The translations under genes and the position numbers were made by a program. Under the pieces are notes generated by a model. The model had not been told where the DNA came from. It saw only the letters and a list, made by a program, of their open reading frames with translations, and searched no databases. From JAZDLC01 sp043802345 (GTDB lineage Bacteria; Planctomycetota; B15-G4; JADJEK01): a DNA stretch of 18,473 nt. Where the stretch lies: positions 1 to 18,473 of the forward strand of contig JAZDLC010000239.1 in assembly GCA_043802345.1 (NCBI GenBank), in the 5' to 3' direction. Below are positions 1 through 8,700 of the stretch, one piece after another; position 1 is the stretch's first letter, and each line of letters starts with the position of its first letter.

Positions 1-392
1 TGCCGCCGGGAGAACGCGAGTTCAGCTACGAGCTGCCGGCGGAGTTCCAGAGCTCCAACGTCCTGGTCGAGGTCAGGGGCGGCGGCATTTCCAGGAGGCA
101 GGCGTACTACGCCAACTCGCTTTCGGTGCAGTTGATCGAGAACTACGGCCAGCTCAAGGTCACCCACAGGGAGACCGACAGGCCGCTTCCCAAGGTCTAC
201 GTGAAGGTGTACGCACGCACGTCCGATGGCTCGGTCCGATTCCACAAGGACGGCTACACCGACCTGCGTGGCCGCTTCGACTATGCTTCTCTCTCAGGGA
301 CGGGCGCGGCGGACGTTCAGCGCTATGCCATCCTGATCCTCAGCGAGGCTGACGGAGCGGTGATCCGCGAGGTGTCGCCGCCGGTGGAATAG
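1..392 (+). CDS. C-terminal fragment of a large, probably secreted protein (5' end outside window)
   Basis: The reading frame is open from base 3 to the TAG stop at 390-392, so the visible 129 codons are the end of a longer gene that starts upstream of the window. The ATG-less stretch before base 126 reads as ordinary protein (for example NVLVEVRGGG and YYANSLSVQLIENYGQL), so an internal start is unlikely. The tail is rich in beta-strand patterns and carries the blocks LPKVYVKVYAR, KDGYTDLRGRFDY and ILILSEADGAVIREV. From memory, this tail recurs at the end of very large uncharacterised proteins in Planctomycetota and relatives, probably as a beta-sandwich domain. No catalytic motif is visible and no function is assigned. 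The next gene on this strand starts 82 bases downstream. Confidence 0.75.
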   Translation, partial: PPGEREFSYELPAEFQSSNVLVEVRGGGISRRQAYYANSLSVQLIENYGQLKVTHRETDRPLPKVYVKVYARTSDGSVRFHKDGYTDLRGRFDYASLSGTGAADVQRYAILILSEADGAVIREVSPPVE

Positions 393-459
393 GTACGGTC
401 TGCGAGTCGGACATGTATCCTGAGCGGATGGGTGCCGTGGGACGGTCCACGGCACCGCC

Positions 460-465
460 AGGAGG
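460..465 (+). promoter_or_regulatory. Ribosome binding site fixing a GTG start
   Basis: AGGAGG lies 9 bases before the GTG at 475. It decides this start for the alpha/beta hydrolase, because the protein then begins with a lipoprotein signal peptide. Confidence 0.7.
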
Positions 466-474
466 CCTGCCATC

Positions 475-1377
475 GTGGTGAGTTCGAGATTTCCGCGGGT
501 TCTCGCCCTGTTCGGGCTGGCTCCCGTGCTGTTCGCTTCTTGCGGGCTCCTGCCGGGAGTCTTGACCCAGGGTTCCGAGCAGGCCACGTCGTACGATGGC
601 CTGGCAATCAACTACGAGGTAGAGGGGGCCGGTTCACCCACCCTCGTCTTCGTCCACGGTTGGGCCTGCAATCGAGGGCACTGGCGGGCCCAGATGGAGG
701 AATTCCGGACCCACCACCGTGTCGTGGCGGTCGATCTGGGCGGGCACGGAGAATCCGGGAAAGACCGCGAGATCTGGACGATCGAGAGTCTCTCCCGGGA
801 TCTTTGCGCGGTGCTGGACCATCTCGATCTCAAGGATGTCCTGTTGGTGGGTCACTCCATGGGAGGCCCTGTCTCCCTGATGGCGGCCGCGAGGCGCCCG
901 GGGCGCGTCATCGGGGTGATCGGCGCGGACACGATCCATGACGCGGAGATGACCATCACCGCCGAGATGATCGGTCCATACATCGCCGCCATGGAGTCAG
1001 ACTTCGAAAAGACGTGCGGGAGCACGGCGCGCGGAGCGTTTCCGAATGGAGGTGATGTGGATCCCGAGTTGATCGGGCGCGTCGAGGCCGACATGCTGGC
1101 GACCGGACCGGATGTGACCGTCGGTCTGATGCGGGCGTTCACCGAACTCGACGTCAAGAAGATCCTGGCCGACTGTCCCGTTCCGGTGAAATGCATCAAC
1201 GCGGCCACGCCGAACGAGACCAGGGTCGAAGTCAACCGGAAGTACTCGCCGGCCTTCGAGGTCATCTTGATGGAAGGGGTCTCCCATTTCCTGATGATGG
1301 AGAGGCCGGGTGAGTTCAACCGTCATCTGCGGACGTTGATTTCCGGCTGGAGCTCGCCGGCAGCCGCCGCGCGCTGA
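475..1377 (+). CDS. Lipoprotein alpha/beta-fold hydrolase
   Basis: This is a 300-residue alpha/beta hydrolase, complete for the family. Residues 1-23 form a lipoprotein signal peptide: a basic start, a hydrophobic stretch and a lipobox-like LFASC with Cys23, so the enzyme is probably anchored in the envelope. The core shows the oxyanion-hole motif VFVHGW (His61-Gly62), the turn VVAVDLGGHGES near residue 87, the nucleophile elbow GHSMGG with Ser128, and the catalytic His271 in GVSHFLMMERP. The acid is probably one of the Asp residues near 225-235. Substrate cannot be told from sequence; esterases, lactonases and haloperoxidase-like enzymes share this plan. The GTG start is supported by an AGGAGG 9 bases upstream. 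The last 55 bases overlap the 3' end of the convergent S9 peptidase gene. Confidence 0.88.
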   Translation: MVSSRFPRVLALFGLAPVLFASCGLLPGVLTQGSEQATSYDGLAINYEVEGAGSPTLVFVHGWACNRGHWRAQMEEFRTHHRVVAVDLGGHGESGKDREIWTIESLSRDLCAVLDHLDLKDVLLVGHSMGGPVSLMAAARRPGRVIGVIGADTIHDAEMTITAEMIGPYIAAMESDFEKTCGSTARGAFPNGGDVDPELIGRVEADMLATGPDVTVGLMRAFTELDVKKILADCPVPVKCINAATPNETRVEVNRKYSPAFEVILMEGVSHFLMMERPGEFNRHLRTLISGWSSPAAAAR

Positions 1378-3404
1378 GCGGGAGCGTCCGGGGTGACCGA
1401 CTCCAGGAAGGAGAAGACCTCCTGGTAGTAGCGCACCTGATTCTCGAAACCGCGGATGCCATGTCCCTGGCCGGGGAACTCGACCAGGCGGACCGGCCTG
1501 CCCAGCGCCTCGGCGGCCTTCGCGAAGCTGCGGCTCTCTTCCACGGGAACGCGCCGATCGTTGCTGCCGTGCGTAAGCAGGAGCGGTGCCTTCAACCGAT
1601 GCGCGTGGCTGATGGGTGAGCGGTCGAGTAGCTTCTCCCGCTCCTTCACCGGGTCGCCCGCCTCCTTCAACACCCAGTCCGGGATGTTGCACGACTGATA
1701 GAAGGTCAGGATGTTGGAGAAGCCGGCGTGGCTCCAGCCGAACCCGTAGTCGTACCCCTCGCCACGGCCGTTGGTGTCGGGCGGGAAGGTCAGGCAGCGC
1801 ATGGTGGCGTACCCGCCGTGGCTGGCTCCGCGCACCCCGATCTGCCCGGGCCGGTACCCCTTGGTCTTCTCCAGCCACTTCGCGGCGTGGTGGATGTCGA
1901 TGATCTCGTCGCCGCCCAGGTCGCCGTCATTCAGCGCCGCGAACTCGGCGCCGAAGCCGCTGCTGCCCCGCGGGGACGGGCTGAAGGTGGCGATACCCAT
2001 GGCGGCCATGATCTGGGCGCCGACATCGAAGCTGTTCACGCCGCCGTAGAACGACGTGATCAGGATCAGGCGATCTTCAGGACGCTCGGGGGGAACCTTG
2101 GGAGTCAGGTAGAAGGCGTGAAGCTCGCGGGCCGAGCCGTCCGAGAGGCGATCGAACGTGGGGAAGGTGACTTTCTCCACGTTCAGGTGCTGCACCCTGG
2201 CCTTCAGGTCCTCCGGAATCCAGGCGAGCGGGGAGAGTTGGAACGACCAGGACGGCCCCTCGCGCCTGACCGCGAACCGGCGCGCCTCCCATTGCGACTC
2301 CAACGATCCGAGCGAGAGGATTCCGCACTGTCCGTGGGCGTCGAGAATCGAAACTCTTGCGGGAATGACGGTCTTCGCCAGCAGCACTCCGGTCCGCGCG
2401 TCGACCAGGACCAGCTCAGACTCTTCCGGCCTTGACAGGACAACCGCCGCGGTGGGCGGTTCAGTCTCCAGCAGGCTGGCGGAGAGCAGTTCGTCCTCGA
2501 AATCAGTGAGCTGGCGCGAGGAGCCGTCTTCCAGGTTCAGGCAATAGAGATTGCGGAACCCGGTCTCCGACGACAGATAGAGGAACTCATGCTCGGAGAT
2601 CCAGTCATCGACCTGGGACAGCGAGTAGCGCACCACCCGGGGTTCGATGAGGAACTCGAACTGCGCCGGCTTTCCGTCGAGATGAACCCGGGCCAGGCTG
2701 GTCGTGTTGCGATTGCCGTCATGCTGCACGGTGAGAATGACGCTGCTGTTGTCCCTCGAGAAGCGTGTCGAGCCCCAGGTGAAGCGGTCGTCGCCACCCT
2801 CGTCCGAGAGGATCGGCCGATCCTCGCCACTCTCGAGATCGCGCACGCGCAGCGTCGTGACGAACGGCTCCTCGCGCCCCTGCCGGGCCAGGTAGGCCAG
2901 GTACCTCCCGTCCTCGGACAGATCCCAGCCGTAGGTGTAGTCGTTTCTTGTGACCTGAGCGACCTCACCTGTCACCCGATCGATGGTGTAGACATTGAGC
3001 TGCTCGTCGTTCTCCCGGTCGGAAGTCACGAACAGCTTGCCGCTGCGCTCGTGGATCTCGATCTTGCCGAGCGTTCGCTTCGACCAGTCCTCATCCTTCA
3101 CATTCTCGACCAGTTCCAGGTCGAGCGAGCCGCCCTCTTCGAGCGGGAGGCGGCGCAACCAGGTGCCGTCAGGCGCGCGCTCCATGAAGAACAGGGTCTC
3201 ATGCTCCAGATCCGCCTGGAATCTCGAGTATGGGAACCCGAGCAGGAATGGGGTCAGGTCGACGATCCGATCCCGGAAGCGCACGGTGTGAGCGTCCGGC
3301 CTTTCGGCGGTGGCCCCGGCCAGCGGCGTGTGAGAGCCGGTCCCACAACCGACGACCAGAGAGAGCAGAAGAAGGCTGCCTGCGACCGTTGTTCGTTGAG
3401 TCAT
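1323..3404 (-). CDS. Lipoprotein S9-family (prolyl oligopeptidase/DPP-IV type) serine peptidase
   Basis: This is a 693-residue serine peptidase of family S9. Residues 1-20 are a lipoprotein signal ending in the lipobox LVVGC (Cys20), so it should be attached to a membrane and act in the periplasm or outside. Residues from about 40 to 400 are rich in WD/TolB-like beta-propeller strands (DLSEDGRYLAYL, TWGSTRFSRDNSSVIL), which in this family gate access of peptides. The C-terminal alpha/beta hydrolase domain carries GASHGGY with Ser528, HGSNDRRVP with Asp616 and GQGHGI with His648, the correct order and spacing for the catalytic triad. The expected role is cleavage of short peptides, often after proline, but specificity is inferred only. 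The ATG overlaps the TGA of dinB by 4 bases (ATGA), suggesting translational coupling. Its 3' end runs 55 bases into the convergent hydrolase gene. Confidence 0.93.
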   Translation of the reverse strand: MTQRTTVAGSLLLLSLVVGCGTGSHTPLAGATAERPDAHTVRFRDRIVDLTPFLLGFPYSRFQADLEHETLFFMERAPDGTWLRRLPLEEGGSLDLELVENVKDEDWSKRTLGKIEIHERSGKLFVTSDRENDEQLNVYTIDRVTGEVAQVTRNDYTYGWDLSEDGRYLAYLARQGREEPFVTTLRVRDLESGEDRPILSDEGGDDRFTWGSTRFSRDNSSVILTVQHDGNRNTTSLARVHLDGKPAQFEFLIEPRVVRYSLSQVDDWISEHEFLYLSSETGFRNLYCLNLEDGSSRQLTDFEDELLSASLLETEPPTAAVVLSRPEESELVLVDARTGVLLAKTVIPARVSILDAHGQCGILSLGSLESQWEARRFAVRREGPSWSFQLSPLAWIPEDLKARVQHLNVEKVTFPTFDRLSDGSARELHAFYLTPKVPPERPEDRLILITSFYGGVNSFDVGAQIMAAMGIATFSPSPRGSSGFGAEFAALNDGDLGGDEIIDIHHAAKWLEKTKGYRPGQIGVRGASHGGYATMRCLTFPPDTNGRGEGYDYGFGWSHAGFSNILTFYQSCNIPDWVLKEAGDPVKEREKLLDRSPISHAHRLKAPLLLTHGSNDRRVPVEESRSFAKAAEALGRPVRLVEFPGQGHGIRGFENQVRYYQEVFSFLESVTPDAPAQRAAAAGELQPEINVRR

Positions 3405-4507
3405 CCGTTCAGTCCTTGCTCCCGGGCGAAGCTGAAGAGCTGCTGTCGGGCCTCCCGGTCGTCCAGCAGATGGGACACTCCCAGTCCAAGCAGACGAACC
3501 GGCCGGCGGCCGACCTCGGTCTCGGGGAGCAATTCCATGGCGGTTGCGAGCAGCGATTTTCGGCTTCTGACCGCGATCCCCAGGGATCGTTGGCGCGTGA
3601 TCTGCCGGAAGTCGCCGTACTTGACCTTCAGGACCACCGTGCGGCCACTGAAACCGTGCTTCTCCAGGCGCCCCTCCAGGCCGTTCGCGAGCTTGTCCAG
3701 CGCCACGAGCGCGTCGTCGAGCGACTTGAGATCCTCCGGAAAGGTGTCTTCGATACTGACCGACTTGCGCTCACTGTCGGCGACCACCGGACGCGGGTCG
3801 AGCCCCCTCGCCAGGAGGAGGAAGTGCCGACCACTCTTGCCGAACAGTCGCTGCAACTCCGTCTCGTCGAATCTCAGGAAGTCGCCACAGCTCCGGATGC
3901 CGAACTCCTCGCAGCGCCTGCCCGTGACCGGGCCGATCCCGGGGATCTTCTTCACCGGCAGATGCTCGAGGAACTCCCGCACCTGGCCTGGCGGCACCAC
4001 CGTCAGGCCGTCCGGCTTGTTCATGTCGGAGGCGACCTTGGCGATGAACTTGTTGGGTCCCACTCCCGCCGAGGCAGTCAGGGACGTCTGCTCGAAGATC
4101 TCTCTTCGGATGCGCTCGGCGACCCCGGTGGCCGAGGGGATTTCGTGCCGGTTGCGGGTCACGTCCAGGTATGCCTCGTCCAGACTGACCGGCTCCACCA
4201 GGTCGGTGTGGTCGTGAAAAATCGCGCGCACGACATCCGAGACGGCCCGGTACGCCTCGAAGCGGGGCCGCAGGAAGATCCCCTGCGGGCAGAGGCGGAA
4301 GGCCCTGGAGCAGGGCATGGCGGAGTGAACGCCGAACCGCCGCGCCTCATACGACGCCGTGCTGACCACTCCGCGCCCGTGGGGCGAGCCGCCGACGATG
4401 ACCGGCTTGCCACGAAGTTCCGGCCGGTCGCGCTGCTCCACCGCGGCGAAGAACGCATCCATGTCGACATGGATGACCTTGCGTGGAAGTGTTTCGGAGG
4501 ACGTCAT
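3401..4507 (-). CDS. dinB: DNA polymerase IV (Y-family translesion polymerase)
   Basis: This is a 368-residue Y-family polymerase, full length for DinB. It copies past damaged template bases in the cytoplasm. The palm motif VIHVDMDAFFAAVE places catalytic Asp15 and the steric-gate Phe20. SLDEAYLDVT supplies Asp110 and Glu111, the other metal ligands. A helix-hairpin-helix stretch, KKIPGIGPVTGRRC, follows near residue 175, and the C-terminal little-finger domain contains SVSIEDTFPEDL. The C-terminus ends in AREQGLNG, and I see no clear beta-clamp-binding peptide there. The ATG at 4505-4507 has an AGGA element upstream. No LexA-type operator was recognised by eye, so SOS control is not shown. 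It is the first gene of a two-gene unit with the S9 peptidase, an odd functional partner. Confidence 0.95.
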   Translation of the reverse strand: MTSSETLPRKVIHVDMDAFFAAVEQRDRPELRGKPVIVGGSPHGRGVVSTASYEARRFGVHSAMPCSRAFRLCPQGIFLRPRFEAYRAVSDVVRAIFHDHTDLVEPVSLDEAYLDVTRNRHEIPSATGVAERIRREIFEQTSLTASAGVGPNKFIAKVASDMNKPDGLTVVPPGQVREFLEHLPVKKIPGIGPVTGRRCEEFGIRSCGDFLRFDETELQRLFGKSGRHFLLLARGLDPRPVVADSERKSVSIEDTFPEDLKSLDDALVALDKLANGLEGRLEKHGFSGRTVVLKVKYGDFRQITRQRSLGIAVRSRKSLLATAMELLPETEVGRRPVRLLGLGVSHLLDDREARQQLFSFAREQGLNG

Positions 4508-4575
4508 CTCATGAGATCCTAGTCCGGGCTGACACTATTGGGGAGTGTTCAGAAAGGGAATCCAACTTCCTGCAA

Positions 4576-4603
4576 TTGCGTTCATAAGCTATTAAATTAT
4601 AAA
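4576..4603 (+). promoter_or_regulatory. Candidate sigma-70-like promoter for the nitrilase/TPR-FG-GAP unit
   Basis: TTGCGT at 4576-4581 and TATAAA at 4598-4603 are separated by 16 bases and sit in the AT-rich patch. A start near 4610 would give a leader of about 230 bases before the ATG at 4841. The match is by eye only, and the organism's sigma-factor preference is unknown. Confidence 0.3.
4596..4601 (-). promoter_or_regulatory. Candidate -10 element for dinB
   Basis: Read on the minus strand this is a perfect TATAAT, about 90 bases upstream of the dinB ATG. No good -35 element lies at the right distance, so the call is weak. It overlaps the rightward candidate -10, so the two polymerases could compete. 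Confidence 0.25.
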
Positions 4604-4683
4604 TAGTAATGAATTGTCTGGGACCTTCTCTTGGCGAGCGGCAAGGCGAATCGCGGACCTCTGCCTGTCAGGGGGGCGCTCCC

Positions 4684-4720
4684 AGGGGCCGGGCCTATGG
4701 TTCGGCTCGAGCCGGCCCCT
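4684..4720 (+). other. GC-rich hairpin in the putative leader
   Basis: The 9-base arm AGGGGCCGG at 4684-4692 is perfectly complementary to CCGGCCCCT at 4712-4720. A self-complementary 12-mer, CGGCTCGAGCCG (4703-4714), overlaps the second arm, so two mutually exclusive foldings are possible. A T6 run follows at 4741-4746 but is too far (20 bases) for a classical terminator. Confidence 0.35.
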
Positions 4721-4840
4721 CCGCAGCCAACCGCCCTCACTTTTTTGCGAAGTGGTTCGTGCGGTCCTTCCGTGCTGCGCGATCGGTAGCATGCCGTTCC
4801 CACGACAAACAGAAACCCTCTCGAACCAGCGGATCAAACG

Positions 4841-5776
4841 ATGAGCCTCATTCGATACGGTGCCGCGGCCTGCCAGATCGACCTGCCGAATCCCGAGCGG
4901 AGAGCGCAGATCGCGGAGAAGGTCTCGCGGATGCTGGCACTCGTGGACCAGGCGGTGGAAGGGTACGCGCCTTTCCTGCCGATCAAGCTGCTGGTCTTCC
5001 CGGAGTTCGCCCATGCGGCGCCGGTCTATCCCGCGGCGGAGGACTTGCTGCGGCACCTGACCGTGCCGATTCCGAACGAACACACGGAGCGGTACGCGGA
5101 GAAGGCGGCGGAGCTCGGCGTGTACATCCAGACCGGAACATTCCTGGAAGAGGATCCGGCCTGGCCCGGAAAGGTCTTCAACACGACCTGCCTGATCGGG
5201 CCGGAGGGAATGCTGTTCCGCTACCGGAAGGTCAACCCCTGGCTGCCGTTCGAGATCCACTCCAGCCCCCATGACCTCGAGGGGTACGAGGAAGAGCTGT
5301 TTCCGGTGGCGCGCACGCCGATCGGAAACCTGGGCGCGGCGATCTGCTACGACTGGCTCTTTCCCGAGGCGCTCCGGCAACTGGCGGCCAACGGGGCCGA
5401 GGTCCTGCTCAGAGTCTCCGCCTACATGGACCCCTGGGGCGCCACGCCTCCCATGGACTGGTGGACGGTGGTAAATCGCTGCCGGGCCATAGAGAATCTG
5501 TGCTACGTGGTGGCGTCCAACCAGGCGGCGAGCCAGGAGCGGTACCCACCCTTTTCCTGGCCCGGAGGCAGCATGGTGGTCGACTTCGACGGCCGGATCC
5601 TCGCGCAGGCCGACCCCGGCCCGGGGACGAAGATCGTCGTGGCCCCGATCGATCTTTCCGCCCTGCGGCACGAGAGGGAGTTTCGGAAGGGGCACAGCAT
5701 GCTTGCCCACCTGCGCACGGAGGCGTATCCGGTTTACCGGAACAGCTTCTACCCGAAAGGGGGAGCAACAGGATGA
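4841..5776 (+). CDS. Nitrilase-superfamily carbon-nitrogen hydrolase (amidase-like)
   Basis: This is a 311-residue cytoplasmic-type enzyme of the nitrilase superfamily, which hydrolyses C-N bonds in amides, nitriles or carbamoyl groups. The Glu-Lys-Cys triad is visible and in order: Glu55 in LLVFPEFA, Lys130 in FRYRKVNPW and Cys169 in GAAICYDWLFPE. The later SNQAAS and GGSMVVDFDGRIL segments fit the fold's final strands. No signal peptide is present. The motif style is closer to the aliphatic amidase and formamidase branches than to true nitrilases, but the substrate is not determined. The ribosome binding site before the ATG is weak. Its TGA overlaps an ATG of the next gene (ATGA at 5773-5776), although a better start for that gene lies at 5791, so the two are very probably cotranscribed. 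Confidence 0.9.
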   Translation: MSLIRYGAAACQIDLPNPERRAQIAEKVSRMLALVDQAVEGYAPFLPIKLLVFPEFAHAAPVYPAAEDLLRHLTVPIPNEHTERYAEKAAELGVYIQTGTFLEEDPAWPGKVFNTTCLIGPEGMLFRYRKVNPWLPFEIHSSPHDLEGYEEELFPVARTPIGNLGAAICYDWLFPEALRQLAANGAEVLLRVSAYMDPWGATPPMDWWTVVNRCRAIENLCYVVASNQAASQERYPPFSWPGGSMVVDFDGRILAQADPGPGTKIVVAPIDLSALRHEREFRKGHSMLAHLRTEAYPVYRNSFYPKGGATG

Positions 5777-5777
5777 T

Positions 5778-5783
5778 GGAGGG
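5778..5783 (+). promoter_or_regulatory. Ribosome binding site supporting the start at 5791
   Basis: GGAGGG ends 7 bases before the ATG at 5791. In-frame ATGs at 5773 and 5776 are also possible, with GGGGGAG just upstream of 5773. The 5791 start gives the cleaner lipoprotein signal peptide. Confidence 0.5.
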
Positions 5784-5790
5784 ACCCGCC

Positions 5791-8700
5791 ATGCTGCGAC
5801 CAGCACTCCAGCTCTCGATCCTGGTTCTTTGCGCCTTGCTCCCGGGCTGTTCCGACGAAAAGCCGGGCGCCGTGGACGCTCCGGCGACCGATTCGCTGCC
5901 CCTGGAGCAGATCGACCAGGTTCTCCAGCACTTCAACCGGGGCGTGGGTCTCATGGACCGCCATGAACCCGGGGGCGCCGTGAAGGAGTTCGAGGAGGTC
6001 GTTCGCCTGGCGCCGAACTGGATCAGCGGCCGCCTGGATCTGGGGATTGCCCTGCTCAATACGTCTGACGACGAGGGACATGCGCGCGCCGCAGCAGCAC
6101 TGGGCTGGGTGACCGAGAACCATCCGGACAATCCGTACGCGCATTATTCACTCGGCGTGATGTACCGGGATCTGTCCCGGGAAGACGATGCGCTGCGGTG
6201 CTTTCAGCGGGTGCTCGAAATCGACCCGGGTGACCCGGACACGCATTATCAGCTGGCGATGCTGCTGGCGAACACGGACGTGGCGGCGGCTCGTGCCCAT
6301 CTCGAGGCGGTCCTGAAGGCGATTCCGCACCACGAATCGGCGGTCTATCGCCTGCAGGCGCTGATGCGGGAGAGCGGCGAGGAAGAGCAGGCCGCCAGGC
6401 TGGTGGAGCGCTTCCAGGAGCTGAAGGACAAGAAGGCCGGGGTGGCCATCGGCATGAAATATGGAGAGATGGGGCGGTATGCCGAGGTGATTCGGGCCTT
6501 CGAGCTCGAGCGGGAGCCGCGGCCGGCGGGTCCCGCGACCGAGCTGAAGGACGTGGCGGCGGAGATCGGGCTCGACGGGGCGACGGAGTGCGTTCCCGGC
6601 TGGCCGGGGGAGGAGCGGACCCAGTGGGCGCGTCTCGGCGCCTCTGCGTTCGGGCCGGGGTTGGGAGTCGCCGACTTGAACGGAGATGGCAGGCTGGATG
6701 TCTGCATGACCGGTACGGCCGCCGGCGTCGATCTGTATCTCGCGGAGGGGGAGCGGTTCCGGAAGCTCGCCGAGACCGGGATTGACGGCGAGAACTCGGT
6801 GGGAGCGTTCTTTGGAGACGCGGACGGGGATGGCGATCCTGACCTCTATCTGACCTGTGCCGGGAGGAACCGCCTCTATCGGAACGAGGACGGGCTCCTT
6901 TACACCGACATCACGGACCGGTCCGGCACGGCCGGAGACGAACTGCTGAGCGTCGGCGCATCCTTCGTGGACGCGGACCACGACGGTGATCTCGACCTGT
7001 TCGTGGCCAACTTCTGCTCCTGGCCGCTCGCCGACACGGAGAGTCCGGGGGCTCCGAACGCTCTCTTCCGGAACAACGGTGACGGGAGCTTCACGGACGT
7101 GGCGAAGGAAGCCGGCGTGGACGGAGGTCCGGCGCCTTCGGTCGGGGTGCTGCCGTTCGACGCGGATGGCGACATGGATCTGGATCTCTACGTGATCAAC
7201 CATCGCGCGAAGAACGACCTCTTCCTGAACGACCGGATTGGCAGGTATCGAGCCGCGGGAGAACGGTTCGCGGTTCTTGCAGACGACGGCGCGGGAACCG
7301 GCGCCCTCCTCGGCGATTTCGACCGGAACGGGTTGGACGATCTGCTGCTGCTGCGCGGCCCGGAACCGCCCGTGTTGTACACTTGCGCGGCTCCGGGACG
7401 GTTCAACGGGAACGAGCGGCCGCTTCTGGGTGGTTTCTCCCGGGCGCAAAGCGCGCTCGCTGGAGACCTGGACCTGGACGGGAATCTCGATCTGGCGTTG
7501 CTGGATACGGGGCCGGCCGGGGCTCTTCGTCACGCGCTGCTGATGAACCAGGGCGACGGCACGTTTGCGGCGCCCGTCTGGTTCGGTCAGGAGCATGCGG
7601 TGAGCGAGGCCCGCGGGGCGGTGGCCGCGGACCTGAACGGAGACGGGTCGCTCGAGTTGCTGGTCGCCCGGGCGGGTGCTTCCCCCGAGATCTTTCGAGG
7701 GGAGCCACCCGCCGGAAATCACTGGCTCGAGGTGGTGCCGTTCCTGATGTCGGAACGAGAGGGGCTCTGGCTCGACCCGAACGCGTCAGGAATGCACCTG
7801 GAAGTGCAGACCGGAACCGGACTGCTGGGCCGCACCCTCTCGCCCTCGTCGGGGTACCTCTCCAGTCCGCCGCTCCTTGCCCACTTCGGCCTGGGACCGG
7901 CGGTGAAGAGCGACTACGTGCGGCTGGCCTGGCCGGACGGGACGATCCAGAGCGAGCTGGAGATCGCCGCCGACCAGGTCTGGCAGATCAACAAGATCTC
8001 GCGAAAACCCTCCTCTTGTCCGGTGCTGTTCTGTTGGGACGGAGACCGGTATTCCTTCGTGACCGACTTCCTCGGGGTGGGAGGCGTCGGCTTCTTCGTG
8101 AAGCCGGGCGAATACGCGCCGCCGGATCCCACCGAAGATGTGCGCATTCCGCCGGAGCAGACCGGCCTGCGGAATGGGCGGTACTCGCTTCGCGTGGTGG
8201 AGCCGCTCGAAGAGGTTGCCTACATCGATCAGCTTCAGCTCTTCGTCTACGATCATCCGGCGGACCTGGAACTCTATCCGGACGAGCGCTTCACCGGGAC
8301 CCCGCCCTTTCCCACCGGAAGGGCGCAAGCGGTGAGGGAACGGATCTTCCCCGAGACCGCCACGGACGACCGGGGACGTTCCGTCCTGGAGCGGCTGCTC
8401 CGGGTGGACCGGCAGTACGTGGAGCCTCCCACGATCGAGGGGATGGTGGGGTACGCGGCGGATCACTGGGTCGAGCTGGACTTCGGCGATCGCCTGCGCG
8501 ATGTGCCGGGCCGCAGGATCCTCTACCTGAACGGCTGGGTCGAATACACCTACTCGCATGTCAACTACGCCGCCTACCAGGCCGGGCTCGAGATGCGCTC
8601 TCCCGCCATCGAAGTGCCGGACGGCCAGGGCGGCTTCAGGGTCGCGATCCCCGAGGCGGGTTTCCCCGCCGGCCTGCCGCGGATGATGACCCTGGATGTC

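Larger units (their letters stand above)
4508..4840. other. Divergent intergenic region with AT-rich patch
   Basis: This 333-base gap separates dinB (-) from the nitrilase-family gene (+). Its main landmark is an AT-rich patch at about 4583-4616 in an otherwise GC-rich setting; it probably holds the promoters of both genes. A GC-rich hairpin (4684-4692 paired with 4712-4720) lies in what would be the leader of the rightward transcript, and a run of six T follows at 4741-4746. ATG/TTG-started frames across this stretch do not look like protein. Confidence 0.6.

Noticed and set aside
2589..4217. A 542-residue open frame antisense to the S9 peptidase and dinB
   Set aside because: The frame crosses the boundary of two well-supported genes and its translation shows no domain. 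It is a by-product of few stop codons in GC-rich DNA.
4508..4620. LexA-type operator upstream of dinB
   Set aside because: I searched by eye for GAAC/GTTC half-sites with proper spacing and CTG-N10-CAG; scattered GTTC occur but no paired site.
4614..4844. A 76-residue TTG-started frame overlapping the start of the amidase gene
   Set aside because: No ribosome binding site, no protein-like pattern, and it lies in the probable leader and promoter region.
6148..7722. A 524-residue antisense frame in the TPR/FG-GAP gene
   Set aside because: It mirrors the repeated Asp-Gly-rich codons of the calcium-binding repeats, giving valine- and arginine-rich periodic sequence. It has no start signal and no family resemblance.
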